Positions 18,180 to 27,086 of a stretch of DNA of 38,108 bases are shown here, one piece after another. Source of the DNA: Candidatus Enterousia scatequi (GTDB lineage Bacteria; Pseudomonadota; Alphaproteobacteria; Rs-D84); assembly GCA_018064405.1 (NCBI GenBank), contig JAGHVG010000016.1, positions 1-38,108 on the forward strand, given 5' to 3'. Under the pieces are notes generated by a model. The model searched no databases. It saw only the letters and a program-made list of their open reading frames with translations, and was not told the origin of the DNA. Position 1 is the stretch's first letter. Each line of letters begins with the position of its first letter. The translations under genes and the position numbers were made by a program.

Positions 18180-20037
18180 AAAAGATAGATCTGGATGGTT
18201 TTTAGGGTTATTTATTGCACTGTTTTTGGCAATGATTTTGCGCACTTTTGTTGTCGGTGGCCCGTCACAGGTTATTAGTGCTGATGGAACAGTTGTTCAA
18301 TCAACCCGTCCGGTTGAGATGTCTTTTTCAGATGTCTTGCGTCGCAGTGGCGACATTAAGACAATGAATATTCGCGGTGAAGATGTGTCTGGGGAATTAA
18401 AGGACGGCACAAAATATAATGCGACAATAACTTATGATCCGGCATTGTTGTCTAAACTTGCGGAAAATGGTGCAACAATATCCATAGATGCATCCAAGAC
18501 ATTGTTGGATTATCTGGGGTTGTGGTTCCCGATTGTTTTTGGCGTGTTGCTGATATGGTGGTTGTTACGCGGTATGCGTGGTGGGGCGGCGGGAATAGGG
18601 CGCAGTTTAATCGGGCAAAACCCAACAAAAATTACAACAGGAAAACCAAAGACAACGTTTAAAGATGTTGCAGGAATTGATGCAGAAAAACAAGAATTAG
18701 TGGAAGTCGTAGAATTCTTGAAAAATAAAGATAAGTTCAAGGCGATTGGTGCCCGTGTGCCACGTGGAATATTGTTGTCTGGGGAACCAGGAACGGGTAA
18801 AACACTGTTGGCGCGTGCTATCGCAGGCGAAGCAAATGTTCCGTTTTTCGCAACATCGGGCAGTGACTTTTCAGGTATTATCGTTGGGCTGGGGGTCGCT
18901 AAAATAAAAGATATGTTTGAAATGGCAAAACGGACTGCGCCATGCATACTGTTCATAGATGAAATTGATGCAATCGGTCAACGTCGCAGTGCGCATTCTT
19001 TTAATGACCAGGATCGAGAACAGACATTGAATCAGTTGCTGATAGAAATGGATGGGTTTGCAAATGATACTGGGGTAATTGTGATTGGGGCAACCAACCG
19101 ACCGGATATGTTGGATCCTGCGTTGTTACGCCCAGGACGTTTTGATCGCCAGGTCCATATTGATTTACCTGATTTGTCGGCACGTAATGCCATTTTGGAA
19201 TTACACGCTAAAAAGTTTAAGTTAGAAGATAATGTCGCACTTATGGATGTAGCGCGTGGAACAACCGGGTTTTCCGGTGCTGATTTGGAAAATTTGTTGA
19301 ATGAAGCGGCGTTGCATGCGGTGCGTGAAAACCATAGCAAAATAGAAAAATCTGATTTAGATGAGGCGCGTGATAAAATTTTGATGGGGCCAAAGAAAAA
19401 CCGTAAAATGCGCCCAGAAGATATAAAATTAACCGCATATCACGAAGCGGGGCATGCGTTTGTTAGTGTGGCGTATTCTGACGTGACCGACCCCATACAC
19501 AAGGCGACTATTATTCCGCGTGGGCGTGCGCTGGGGATGGTTCAACACTTACCCATTGACGACAAGGTGTCTATGACAATTTCTGAAATTCGTGCTGAAT
19601 TGGCAGTCGCACTGGCGGGGCGCGGTGCCGAAGAAGTGTTTTTTGGTAAAGATAAAATAACAACCGGTGCAGAAAGCGATATTGATATGGCAACGCGGTT
19701 GGCGCGGTATTCTATAACAACAGCGGGATTGTCGGATAAAATTGGTCTGGCGGCAATAAAGCAGGTTAATAATTTCGGTAATCGCAGCCCATTGGAATCT
19801 GCATCTGAAAAAACGTCTGAATTGGTTGATGCGGAAATTCGTTCATGGTTGGACAACGCACACAAAGATGCGATTCGGTTGCTGACTAAAAACAAAGATA
19901 CGGTTAAGCGTTTGGCCGAAGAATTATTGAAACGTGAAACCTTAACTGGGGATGAAATCAAAGAAATTATTTCTGGGAAAAAGAAAACTGTGAAAAAAAC
20001 AATCGCAGTTAAGAAAAATGGAAAACGCGCAAACTAG
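18163..20037 (+). CDS. ftsH: ATP-dependent zinc metalloprotease FtsH (atypical pore loop)
   Basis: Two N-terminal TMs; GEPGTGKT; IDEIDAIG; ATNRPDMLDPALLRPGRFDRQV; YHEAGHAFVSV. Confidence 0.93.
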   Translation: MKKVFKKDRSGWFLGLFIALFLAMILRTFVVGGPSQVISADGTVVQSTRPVEMSFSDVLRRSGDIKTMNIRGEDVSGELKDGTKYNATITYDPALLSKLAENGATISIDASKTLLDYLGLWFPIVFGVLLIWWLLRGMRGGAAGIGRSLIGQNPTKITTGKPKTTFKDVAGIDAEKQELVEVVEFLKNKDKFKAIGARVPRGILLSGEPGTGKTLLARAIAGEANVPFFATSGSDFSGIIVGLGVAKIKDMFEMAKRTAPCILFIDEIDAIGQRRSAHSFNDQDREQTLNQLLIEMDGFANDTGVIVIGATNRPDMLDPALLRPGRFDRQVHIDLPDLSARNAILELHAKKFKLEDNVALMDVARGTTGFSGADLENLLNEAALHAVRENHSKIEKSDLDEARDKILMGPKKNRKMRPEDIKLTAYHEAGHAFVSVAYSDVTDPIHKATIIPRGRALGMVQHLPIDDKVSMTISEIRAELAVALAGRGAEEVFFGKDKITTGAESDIDMATRLARYSITTAGLSDKIGLAAIKQVNNFGNRSPLESASEKTSELVDAEIRSWLDNAHKDAIRLLTKNKDTVKRLAEELLKRETLTGDEIKEIISGKKKTVKKTIAVKKNGKRAN

Positions 20038-20668
20038 TTTTGAAATATTTCGTATGCAGCCACAGAATACAAATTCTGTATTGTTGTGTCGTGGCAATGA
20101 TTGTGTTATTTTTGATGCGTGGGGGCGTGCAACAGATTGGGCACATTTATTGGATGCGCGTGGACTAAATTTGCGTGCGATATATTCAACACATGGACAT
20201 CCTGATCATATTTCAGCTGCCCCAGATTTAGCAAAACAGTATGGCGCAATATGGTATTTACATCCGGCAGATAGAAATTTAATAGGTTGGGGTAATGAAA
20301 TATTGGATATGTTTGGATTAGATCATTTGTGCCCCCATCATGATGTTTCATCTGATTTGGTGCCGGGTAATGTTAAGGTTTTACCAGAAACAGATATGCA
20401 GATAATCGAAACCCCCGGACATTCTGCTGGGGGGGTGGTGTATTGGTTTCCTGAATATAAAATATTATTGTCTGGGGATACGATTTTTCGGGATGGTTTT
20501 GGTCGCTATGATTTGCCTGGTGGCAGCAGGGGGGATTTAGAGCAATCTATATCAAAAATTTATGATATGAATTTGCCAGATGATACCTATGTTGTTCATG
20601 GGCATGGGTTGGATTCAACGATAAAAATATTAAGGGAAACAAATACGGTATTTAAACATTATGATTAA
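20018..20668 (+). CDS. MBL-fold metallo-hydrolase (glyoxalase II-like)
   Basis: STHGHPDHISAA; TPGHSAGGVVYW; LSGDTIFRDGFGRYDLPGG; VHGHG. Confidence 0.88.
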   Translation: MENAQTSFEIFRMQPQNTNSVLLCRGNDCVIFDAWGRATDWAHLLDARGLNLRAIYSTHGHPDHISAAPDLAKQYGAIWYLHPADRNLIGWGNEILDMFGLDHLCPHHDVSSDLVPGNVKVLPETDMQIIETPGHSAGGVVYWFPEYKILLSGDTIFRDGFGRYDLPGGSRGDLEQSISKIYDMNLPDDTYVVHGHGLDSTIKILRETNTVFKHYD

Positions 20669-21392
20669 GCAAATATGGCCTGGTTTTGTTTTGGTTGGGT
20701 GTGCCGGGGTTGACACGATTAATATGGATTCTTTGACATATCGTGAAATTTCAGCGGGTGATTATACGATTGTATCTTGGGGGCGTTTAACAAATTCAAC
20801 CGAACCTGTATATATTTATATAGAAGGTGATGGCCATGCATTTAATGCTTCTGGTCGTCCGACATCAGATCCCACACCACGTGGAACAACAATGCGTGAA
20901 ATCGCTTTGCGTGATCACGGAAGCAATGTGGTGTATTTGGCACGCCCATGCCAGTTTGTTTTATCTGATAAATGCAGTGTGACAGATTGGACGTCTGGGC
21001 GATTTTCATCACAAATCATAGAATCTATGTCAATCGCGGTAAAAGATATTGCACAAAACCGACCAATAGTATTAATTGGGTATTCAGGTGGTGCGCTGGT
21101 TTCTGGGTTAATAATACACAAACACCCTGAATTAAATGTTCGGAAATGGGTTACGATTGCTGGGGTTTTAAATCATGCAGATTGGACAGAATATTTTGGT
21201 GATAGACCGCTTAGTCATTCATTGAATTTGGGTGCGTTACCGCGTGTGCCCCAGGTTCATTATGTTGGGGAAAATGATAAGATAGTTCCATTGGAATTAT
21301 CAACAAAATGGATTGATGGTGCGCTGTTATACATTGTGCCAGGTGCAAGCCATGATGATTTTGGTGGTTTTAGTGTTTTTGGTGATGAATAG
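20661..21392 (+). CDS. Alpha/beta hydrolase, probable lipoprotein
   Basis: Lipobox-like LVGC; nucleophile elbow GYSGGA; late ASHDD His. Confidence 0.7.
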   Translation: MIKQIWPGFVLVGCAGVDTINMDSLTYREISAGDYTIVSWGRLTNSTEPVYIYIEGDGHAFNASGRPTSDPTPRGTTMREIALRDHGSNVVYLARPCQFVLSDKCSVTDWTSGRFSSQIIESMSIAVKDIAQNRPIVLIGYSGGALVSGLIIHKHPELNVRKWVTIAGVLNHADWTEYFGDRPLSHSLNLGALPRVPQVHYVGENDKIVPLELSTKWIDGALLYIVPGASHDDFGGFSVFGDE

Positions 21393-21429
21393 TTGACAAT
21401 ATAAAGTTTTGTGGTAGAATCCGGTCGTT

Positions 21430-22278
21430 ATGAAAGAAGCCGAACAGTTTAAATTATTTGATATACCAGTGTTATGTAGTGTTTTTATGCCTGCTGCGTT
21501 TGAATATTATGCTGACGTGTTGCCACCGATACCAGATGGGGTAAAGCATTATTATTCTGAATGGGTAAAAGTTTTACCAGAGGTTTTACAAAAACCTTGT
21601 TTTCGTGATTTCGTTGGCGACAAAGGTTATAATGCAATGAAATTTGGTGCGAATCCTGTGTTTACAGAAAGATGTGTTTCGTCACAACAGGACATCGGGT
21701 ACCAATCGCTATATAACGCGCTTAGGAACACAGAAACACTAAATTATTTAATGGAGAAAAATGTAGCAAATTTGCGTTTCGTTGATGTTGGATCTGGTTT
21801 TTGTCCTTTGTCCGCTGCATTACAAAATGAGTATAATTTATCCGATGTTTATATTATAGACAAGCAGCCAATTTTAGATGCTTATGAAATGACCGCGAAT
21901 ATTGTTGGTGGAAAAAGTCCTGTATGTATAGATTGGGATACAGCCAAAGAAAAAATTCAGAACCAGCAAATAAACACCGTTGTGGCGATGGGGCTGTTCC
22001 CGTATCTGCCGTTGGCGGAACAGATTGATAGGTTGATGTTTATTAACCAGTATTGTCAAAATATTTTTATTGAGATTAAGTATAACAGTAAAAGAAACCT
22101 TGCTACGTCACAATTTTTTAGTTCTGACAGTTTGGTTCAGTTGCGTTCTTCGCTTGGGCAGAGTAAGGAATTGGAAAAACACACCCGTCATAAAACACTG
22201 GAATATTACCGGCGTTTTTGTGAATTAAGCAAGAATCGCTTTCGCCAGAAAGAATTTAGTTTATTTATTTGTCGTTAA
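21430..22278 (+). CDS. SAM-dependent methyltransferase-like protein
   Basis: VDVGSGFCPLSAAL resembles motif I; otherwise not recognised. Confidence 0.5.
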   Translation: MKEAEQFKLFDIPVLCSVFMPAAFEYYADVLPPIPDGVKHYYSEWVKVLPEVLQKPCFRDFVGDKGYNAMKFGANPVFTERCVSSQQDIGYQSLYNALRNTETLNYLMEKNVANLRFVDVGSGFCPLSAALQNEYNLSDVYIIDKQPILDAYEMTANIVGGKSPVCIDWDTAKEKIQNQQINTVVAMGLFPYLPLAEQIDRLMFINQYCQNIFIEIKYNSKRNLATSQFFSSDSLVQLRSSLGQSKELEKHTRHKTLEYYRRFCELSKNRFRQKEFSLFICR

Positions 22279-23031
22279 CACGATTACGCGTTGTTTGTTT
22301 GATAGGTCTTTATCCACCCTAATAAAAACCCAGTGATTGGCTAAAAATATTTTTTTTACTTTGTTTAACATCCCCACACCAATTTCTAAATATATTTTTC
22401 CGTTGGGCTTTATCCAATTTTTTGCGTTTTTAGCAATTTGTTCGTATGCATATAATCCGTTATGCTTTGCATATAATGCGATTTTAGGGTCGTGTTTTGC
22501 AGCGGCATTTATGCGTTTATCAGTTTTTTTAATATATGGTGGGTTGGAAACAATAATATCAAATTTTTTGTTAAATGCCGCTGGATTAGCAAAATCGGCA
22601 TGTTTTAGAGTGATGTAATTATTTAATTTTAATGTGTTGATGTTTCTGGCGGCAACGTGTAATGCTGAATAAGATTTGTCTATACCGGTTCCAGTTGATT
22701 CAGGGATATTCTTCACAAGCGTGGCAATAATACAACCCGTTCCGGTTCCAATATCCAAAATATTTACATTACGTGGCGCATCGGATAAAACGGATTCTAT
22801 AAGTGTTTCTGTGTCTGGGCGTGGATCAAGTGTGTGTCTGTTTGTATAAAACGGCAGGCCATAAAACCATTTTTCATGAATAATTTTGGCAACTGGGGTT
22901 TTACAATATAATTGTATGGCGATTTTATATGCTGTAAACAATGACATGTTCGGAATGTGTTCGCATATAATACGCGCACAATGTGGGTCGCTAAAGCGAG
23001 ATAAAAATTCAAACGCTTGATTTGTTGTCAT
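22261..23031 (-). CDS. prmC: Peptide chain release factor N5-glutamine methyltransferase
   Basis: ILDIGTGTGCIIATL; VSNPPYIKK; TNRHTLDPRPDTETLIE. Confidence 0.88.
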   Translation of the reverse strand: MTTNQAFEFLSRFSDPHCARIICEHIPNMSLFTAYKIAIQLYCKTPVAKIIHEKWFYGLPFYTNRHTLDPRPDTETLIESVLSDAPRNVNILDIGTGTGCIIATLVKNIPESTGTGIDKSYSALHVAARNINTLKLNNYITLKHADFANPAAFNKKFDIIVSNPPYIKKTDKRINAAAKHDPKIALYAKHNGLYAYEQIAKNAKNWIKPNGKIYLEIGVGMLNKVKKIFLANHWVFIRVDKDLSNKQRVIVLTTNK

Positions 23032-23052
23032 AAAAATATTATAATTCACCCC

Positions 23053-24309
23053 ATGAAAAAAGCAAAAGATATTATAAATAACGTCAATTTGACGAAGTTG
23101 GTTGTTGCGCTGGCAATAGTTTTAACATTGATAGCATCTGTTTTGGTTGTGTCACGTTATACTCATGGTGGCAGGATTCTTGGCCCATCTGAGTGTGTGA
23201 CAACGGTTGCCGTATCAAGCGGTGATACGCTGTCTGGTCTGTTATCTGCCCAGGGATTAAATGGTAAAGATACAAACGCAATTGTAAACGTGCTGAAAAA
23301 AGATGGCGGCATATCGACGATTCGTGCCGATAAGGATAAGATTGAATTCATTCGCCCAGAAGAAAATGCACCTGTGTCTAAGATCGTGGTTATTCCATCT
23401 CCTTGGCACAAGGTGGAAGTGACGTGTGCAGAGGATGGATCATGGCAATGTAATAGTGTTGATGTGGAACGTGATACGCACGGTGTTTATAAATCTGGCG
23501 AAATTGCCGATGGGGATAGTTTTTATTTGGCGGGCATTCGTGCCGGTATCCCAGAAGGCATTTTGATAGATGTATATGATTTGTTAGCATTTGAAATGGA
23601 CTTTGAACGTGATGTTCGTGCAGGACAGAAGTTTTCTGTATTGTATGAAGAAAACTTTTCTAATGGTAAAAGAATTGATACGGGACGGGTTTTGGCGGTT
23701 TCGTTTGATGCATTGCGCGGTAATGTGAAAATGTATCGTTTTAAAAAGGCAGATGGAGCGGTTGGGTATTATGATGAAAAAGGTAATGGCGCGATTAAGT
23801 CGTTAAAGCGGACACCAATTAATAACGCCAAGATTACAAGTAGTTTTTCGGGCAAACGTAAACATCCTGTGTTGGGGTATACGCGTGCACACAAGGGGGT
23901 TGATTTCCGTGCATCTACGGGGACACCGATACCGGCTGCAGGCGCAGGGCGTGTTGTTGCACGTGGATATAACAGTGGTCATGGTAACTATGTTAAAGTT
24001 CGCCATAATGGATCTTATGAAACACTGTACGCACACATGTCCAAATTTGCCAAGGGTGTTGGGGTTGGAACTGTTGTAAAGCAGGGGCAAACAATTGGTT
24101 ATGTTGGGTCAACCGGACTATCAACGGGTCCGCATTTGCATTACGAAATAATCAAAGATGGCAAGCATGTTAATCCTATGACGGTCAAATTGCCCGCGAT
24201 AAATAGTTTGAATGCTGCGGATAAACAAAAGTTTTTAGAATATCGCCAGGAATTAGATGCTAACATTGAAAGGTTGGCGGATAATCCAAAATTATTTATA
24301 CAATTATAA
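23053..24309 (+). CDS. M23 family metallopeptidase
   Basis: SGDTLSGLLSAQGL N-terminal module; HKGVDFRASTGTPIPAAGAGRV; YETLYAHMSKFA; GSTGLSTGPHLHYEI. Confidence 0.92.
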   Translation: MKKAKDIINNVNLTKLVVALAIVLTLIASVLVVSRYTHGGRILGPSECVTTVAVSSGDTLSGLLSAQGLNGKDTNAIVNVLKKDGGISTIRADKDKIEFIRPEENAPVSKIVVIPSPWHKVEVTCAEDGSWQCNSVDVERDTHGVYKSGEIADGDSFYLAGIRAGIPEGILIDVYDLLAFEMDFERDVRAGQKFSVLYEENFSNGKRIDTGRVLAVSFDALRGNVKMYRFKKADGAVGYYDEKGNGAIKSLKRTPINNAKITSSFSGKRKHPVLGYTRAHKGVDFRASTGTPIPAAGAGRVVARGYNSGHGNYVKVRHNGSYETLYAHMSKFAKGVGVGTVVKQGQTIGYVGSTGLSTGPHLHYEIIKDGKHVNPMTVKLPAINSLNAADKQKFLEYRQELDANIERLADNPKLFIQL

Positions 24310-24388
24310 TGTTTTTTATGAATACCTTCCTGTGTGTTTGAATTGTTTGTGCTGATATAATATCAAGCAGAACAAAAGGAGGTTCTTT

Positions 24389-24862
24389 ATGAAAACACTT
24401 TTCAAATTTGTTTTGGCAATGGTTGTTTCGTTTATTCCTGGGATATTGGGGCGTATGTTCACCCCAAGTGGCGGATCAGATTTGTGGTTTAATGCGCTGA
24501 ATAAATCCTTTTTAACGCCTGATGGCTGGGTTTTTGGTGTGGCATGGACAATATTGTATGCGTTGTTGGGTGTTGCATTATTCTTAATCATGAAGAATAG
24601 AAATACTGCATGTAAAAAAGCAACATCGTATTGGTTGTTTGCTGCGCATATGTTGTTAAATACAGCATGGACATTCTTGTTCTTTGGATTACAAATGCCA
24701 ATTCCTGCATTGGTGATATTACTGGGGCTGATTTCCGTTGCATTATGGATGTCGCGTGAGTTTTACTATATCAGCAGAGCTGCATCTTATTTGGTGTGGC
24801 CATACGTTGCATGGTTGGTATTTGCGTTATACCTTAATGGAACGATTGTTTTAATGAATTAA
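24389..24862 (+). CDS. TspO/MBR family protein
   Basis: Five TM; WFNALNKSFLTPDGWVFGVAWTILYALLGVALFL; LNTAWTFLFFGLQ. Confidence 0.9.
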   Translation: MKTLFKFVLAMVVSFIPGILGRMFTPSGGSDLWFNALNKSFLTPDGWVFGVAWTILYALLGVALFLIMKNRNTACKKATSYWLFAAHMLLNTAWTFLFFGLQMPIPALVILLGLISVALWMSREFYYISRAASYLVWPYVAWLVFALYLNGTIVLMN

Positions 24863-25194
24863 AATTTCAGAATTCTGGTTTTAGAATCGCCAATATTAAG
24901 AGTTTGCAGCCCGATTTCTTCAATGTAATCAGGGCTGTTTGCTTGCAATAATTGATTGTGGCGTTCCAGTTGTGATAAATTTGCACGTTGTAATTCTAGG
25001 TCGTGCTGTTCATTGTTCAGGTGCCACATATTTATAAAAAAACTTTGTATATTGACTGTTCCCCAAAACATACGCAAAAACACAAACAGTGCAAATACCA
25101 GCAATATCACCCCCAGTTTACCATGAAAACTGGCCGACCAAGCGTTAGCAACAAGGGTAAAGAATTTTTTGATTTTTTCCTTCATGTGTGCCAT
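24859..25194 (-). CDS. FtsB/DivIC-like septum formation initiator
   Basis: Single TM followed by short coiled coil (NEQHDLELQRANLSQLERHNQLLQ). Confidence 0.6.
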   Translation of the reverse strand: MAHMKEKIKKFFTLVANAWSASFHGKLGVILLVFALFVFLRMFWGTVNIQSFFINMWHLNNEQHDLELQRANLSQLERHNQLLQANSPDYIEEIGLQTLNIGDSKTRILKF

Positions 25195-25204
25195 TATATC
25201 ACAA

Positions 25205-26128
25205 ATGTTTATAAAGAATCAAATTTTTGCTGCACCCCTTGCGGGGATTACTGATAAACCATTTAGACGGGTCATCAGGATGTTTTCGCCTGATGTGTCA
25301 TTGGTGACAGAAATGATATCCTGTCATTCATTGGTTCAGGGTCATAAAAATTGCCCAAGAAATTTTGACCGATATGATGATGAAGGTAATATCGGGGCGC
25401 AAATTTTTGGTGCCGAACCTGACGTGATGGCCGAAGCCGCAAAAATATTGGCGGATCAAGGGGCAAAATGGATTGATATAAACATGGGATGTCCTGTGCC
25501 AAAGGTGGCAACTCGTTCTGGGGCAGGGGCGTATTTAATGCGTGATCATGTGTTGGCGGGCAAAATAATGCATAGCGTGGTTAAGGCAGTTAGTGTTCCT
25601 GTTTCTATTAAGACCCGATTGGGTTGGGATAGTACGCATTGTGATTGGCGGGATTTGATTGATGTGGCGTTTAATAATGGGATAAAATTTGCGACCCTGC
25701 ATGGTCGTACACGTGCCCAGGGATACACTGGCTCGGCGGTTTTGCCGGATGTTACAGATTGTAGAATTCCTGTTATTGCAAATGGCGATATTAAAACATT
25801 AGCGGATGCAGATAGAGCAGAAAAACTCGGCTTTTCTGGGGTAATGGTTGGACGTGGAATGCTTGGAAAGCCATGGTTTTTAAACGAAATTGTGGGTGAA
25901 AACGCAAAACCGGATAATGTCGGTGCTGTTGTGTTACAACATTTGCAGTATGTTATTGACTATTATGGGAATGCTGTTGGGGTTCCTATGTTCAGAAAGC
26001 ATGTTGCTTGGTATTGTGTTGGAATGCCAAATTCTGCGGATTTCAGAATGCAAATTAACACAATTACAGATGTCAACGAACTAAAATCTGCAATATGCGA
26101 ATTTTGGGGTTGCGTTTGCGATATATAG
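25205..26128 (+). CDS. tRNA-dihydrouridine synthase (DusB-like)
   Basis: APLAGITDKPFRR; DINMGCPVPKVATRSGAGAYLM; LHGRTRAQGYTG; GVMVGRGMLGKPW. Confidence 0.9.
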   Translation: MFIKNQIFAAPLAGITDKPFRRVIRMFSPDVSLVTEMISCHSLVQGHKNCPRNFDRYDDEGNIGAQIFGAEPDVMAEAAKILADQGAKWIDINMGCPVPKVATRSGAGAYLMRDHVLAGKIMHSVVKAVSVPVSIKTRLGWDSTHCDWRDLIDVAFNNGIKFATLHGRTRAQGYTGSAVLPDVTDCRIPVIANGDIKTLADADRAEKLGFSGVMVGRGMLGKPWFLNEIVGENAKPDNVGAVVLQHLQYVIDYYGNAVGVPMFRKHVAWYCVGMPNSADFRMQINTITDVNELKSAICEFWGCVCDI

Positions 26129-26165
26129 GGTTATGATACAAATATAATGTGTAAGGGTCTCGGAA

Positions 26166-27041
26166 ATGAACGAAACAAACGAAAATATTATTGATATAGA
26201 AACAACGCAGAATATTACAGCCGGTGAAATGTTGCGGAATGCGCGTACTACGGGACGCAGGAAACGTGAAATTCAAACTGTTGCAAAACAGCTGTGCATT
26301 CGTGAAGAATTTTTGCAGGCGTTGGAGGATTGTAATTATACGTTTATTCCTGAATTGGTGTATGTTTTGGGGTTTGCACGCAATTATGCAATAGAATTGG
26401 GTTTGGACCCAGCCGAGATTATTGAAAAAATAAAAAAAGAAATGGGTGTTGTTCAACAAGAACTATCTGCTGCCCCGGGTGAGGTTATACCAGACGTTCC
26501 AAAGAAAAGAGAAATTAAATTATCTGATATTTGGGCGGTTGTTAAAGGGTTTGTCAAAAAAGCCATTGAATACATAAAAAAACACTGGTTATGGTTTGCA
26601 GTTGGATTTGGCGCTTTTGTTGTTTTGACAATATTGTTGGTTGTGTTTAATGGTAATAGTGCGGCAGTAAAGGATACCGTCGTTGATGCAGGAACGGTTG
26701 TTTCCGGTGTCGCTTCAGAAACATCAAACGAACCAAAATATACAATTCCTGTGCGTGAACGGTTTGGATCAGAAAATCGTGATAAAGCGACAATTATATT
26801 GCAGGCAATAGAGGATTCGTATGTCGCAGTTGAAGATTCGCGTGGTAAAGTTGTGTTTGGACGGTCTTTGGTTGCAGGCGATGTGTATTTTGTGCCTAAT
26901 GGGAAGCATAAGGCAAAGTTTGGTAATGCGGGTGGTATTGATATATGGGTTAACAATACTTTGGCGCCCAAGGTTGGTAAAAGTCATACCGCAAAGTCAG
27001 GGATTGTTTTATCGGCGGATAGTTTGCTGAATAAAAAATAA
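26166..27041 (+). CDS. RodZ-like protein (HTH_25, TM, DUF4115-like C-terminus)
   Basis: GEMLRNARTTGRRKREIQTVAKQLCIREEFLQALEDCNY; single TM; C-terminal EDSYVAVEDSRGKVVFGRSLVAGD. Confidence 0.85.
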   Translation: MNETNENIIDIETTQNITAGEMLRNARTTGRRKREIQTVAKQLCIREEFLQALEDCNYTFIPELVYVLGFARNYAIELGLDPAEIIEKIKKEMGVVQQELSAAPGEVIPDVPKKREIKLSDIWAVVKGFVKKAIEYIKKHWLWFAVGFGAFVVLTILLVVFNGNSAAVKDTVVDAGTVVSGVASETSNEPKYTIPVRERFGSENRDKATIILQAIEDSYVAVEDSRGKVVFGRSLVAGDVYFVPNGKHKAKFGNAGGIDIWVNNTLAPKVGKSHTAKSGIVLSADSLLNKK

Positions 27042-27086
27042 TCGCCCCCATATTGTATTATTAGATATTTTTATTATATTTTTAGC

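Noticed and set aside
18510-19961. Antisense ORFs within ftsH
   Set aside because: Shadow ORFs on a strongly supported gene.
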